In this document: piece by piece, positions 6,354 to 6,812 of the stretch
Layout of the letters: the number at the start of each line of letters is the position of its first letter
Numbering within the stretch: position 1 is the stretch's first letter
Source of the DNA: Thermoplasmata archaeon
Lineage (GTDB): Archaea > Thermoplasmatota > Thermoplasmata > Thermoplasmatales > Thermoplasmataceae
DNA: 6,812 bases
Direction of reading: 5' to 3'
NCBI GenBank assembly: GCA_021811525.1
Contig: JAJZOK010000009.1
Coordinates: 1 to 6,812 of the forward strand
Notes under the pieces: model-generated
What the model was told of the DNA's origin: nothing
Database searches by the model: none
What the model saw: only the letters and a program-made list of their open reading frames with translations
Program-made: the position numbers and the translations under genes

Positions 6354-6676
6354 TACATACCCTCTAGATAGGAATTGAGCAATTCAGAAGCAGTCTTCTC
6401 TATTTCCCTGTCTGATAGCCTCATTTTCAGCCTGTCGGCTTTTTCCCGGCTTCCAAGAACAATGCTCTCAGCCCTGGACTTTGCCTTTCCGGTGACATCG
6501 GCGACCTCTTTCGTGGCCTGGAGCCTAAGGCTCTCCTCGTTTTCCTTCACTTTCAATGCAAACCGGGCTTCCATTTCCTGGAGCTGTTTATCCTTCTCGT
6601 TCTTGAGAAGGGCAATTTCATCGTTGATTGAGTTTTCCTTTTCCTTGATTACCTTGAGTGTTTCAAGATCTTCCAT
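6353..6676 (-). CDS. ahaH: A/V-type ATP synthase subunit H (peripheral stalk)
   Basis: This 107-residue, highly charged protein is almost wholly alpha-helical by composition, rich in Glu, Lys, Leu and Ala with heptad-like spacing and no Pro. Examples are KEKENSINDEIALLKNEK and KVKENEESLRLQATKEV, with a C-terminal half GKAKSRAESIVLGSREKAD. That is the pattern of archaeal ATPase subunit H (AhaH, equivalent to eukaryotic subunit G). It pairs with subunit E in a coiled-coil stalk that braces the catalytic head against subunit I. H directly before I is the usual archaeal operon order, which is the strongest support, since coiled coils alone are weak evidence. The start ATG at 6676 has a strong SD site. 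Its TAA overlaps the atpI ATG by one base. The upstream stop is one base away, so all three genes should be co-transcribed. Confidence 0.88.
   Translation of the reverse strand: MEDLETLKVIKEKENSINDEIALLKNEKDKQLQEMEARFALKVKENEESLRLQATKEVADVTGKAKSRAESIVLGSREKADRLKMRLSDREIEKTASELLNSYLEGM
6359..6364 (-). promoter_or_regulatory. Shine-Dalgarno site of atpI inside the H-subunit gene
   Basis: The minus strand reads GAGGGT five bases before the ATG at 6353, within the last codons of the H gene. It decides the start over the in-frame ATGs at codons 4 and 8 and supports reinitiation after the overlapping TAA. Confidence 0.6.
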
Positions 6677-6677
6677 T

Positions 6678-6812
6678 TCAGATCACCCCTGTAAAGAGCA
6701 TTGAAAGCAGCAGCACGGACACCATGGGATTGAACAGGAGGAAGAATGTCCTCAGTCTCTTGAACCTCCTCAGATTCCTGTTTCTCATGAGCTCTTCCCT
6801 CGTGAATACCCT
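6678..6812 (-). CDS. Unidentified membrane protein, C-terminal end only (or a 36-residue small protein)
   Basis: This frame is open from the window edge to TGA at 6680-6678 and gives 44 residues. A very basic stretch (MRNRNLRRFKRLRT) is followed by one hydrophobic segment (FFLLFNP then MVSVLLLSMLFTGVI) ending at the C-terminus. The positive-inside pattern suggests the basic part is cytoplasmic and the last helix spans the membrane. It is not the proteolipid K, which lacks such a basic region, and it does not resemble other ATPase subunits I know. Two readings are possible: the end of a longer membrane protein entering from the right, or a small protein starting at ATG 6788, which has GAGGG eight bases before it. 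Spacing of one base to ahaH and the shared SD site indicate co-transcription with the ATPase genes. Confidence 0.5.
   Translation of the reverse strand, partial: RVFTREELMRNRNLRRFKRLRTFFLLFNPMVSVLLLSMLFTGVI
6681..6687 (-). promoter_or_regulatory. Strong Shine-Dalgarno site of ahaH
   Basis: The minus strand reads GGTGATC, a seven-base match to the complement of the archaeal 16S rRNA tail (GATCACCTCC). It ends four bases before the ATG at 6676 and lies inside the last codons of the upstream gene. This contrasts with the SD-less genes in the left half of the window. Confidence 0.65.

Overview
The window looks like a chromosomal piece of a Thermoplasmatales-type euryarchaeon. It carries the peripheral-stalk H subunit and the membrane I subunit of an archaeal A/V-type ATPase. 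Codon use is rich in AGG, AGA and ATA. At least three genes have an archaeal TATA element about 26-31 bases before the start codon and no Shine-Dalgarno site, the leaderless pattern common in that order. Base composition is intermediate by eye, and nothing stands out as foreign. I see no rRNA, tRNA, CRISPR array or insertion sequence.

Left part (1-3556). A molybdenum hydroxylase large subunit of the CoxL/xanthine dehydrogenase family begins at 402 and runs leftward off the edge. A 200-base divergent promoter region separates it from a major facilitator superfamily carboxylate transporter (603-1877). A T-rich terminator-like stretch and a second promoter follow. That promoter is preceded by an 11-bp imperfect inverted repeat and drives a UbiD-family decarboxylase (2093-3556) in which all the expected cofactor-binding and catalytic residues can be located. 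Transporter plus UbiD suggests import and decarboxylation of an organic, perhaps aromatic or alpha,beta-unsaturated, acid. The substrate cannot be read from the sequence.

Middle (3557-4329). A leftward gene for an unrecognised 150-residue protein ends 19 bases after ubiD, tail to tail. Its start is uncertain: the only usable in-frame start is TTG, yet the reading frame continues upstream through a CxxC motif. A small TATA-like element lies between it and a rightward gene for an 82-residue membrane protein resembling the CBU_0592 family.

Right part (4332-6812, all leftward). An ATPase gene cluster segment holds the 3' end of an unidentified membrane protein, then ahaH/atpH, then atpI. These genes are packed with a 1-base gap and a 1-base overlap (TAATG), and each ATPase gene has a clear Shine-Dalgarno site. 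The cluster ends at atpI, which meets the small membrane-protein gene tail to tail with two bases between stops. The window therefore shows both initiation styles: leaderless for first genes and SD-led for genes inside the operon.

I do not find a clearly new multi-gene system. The best leads are the transporter-UbiD pair with its candidate operator, the ambiguous N-terminus of the 150-residue protein, and the unidentified membrane tail before ahaH.
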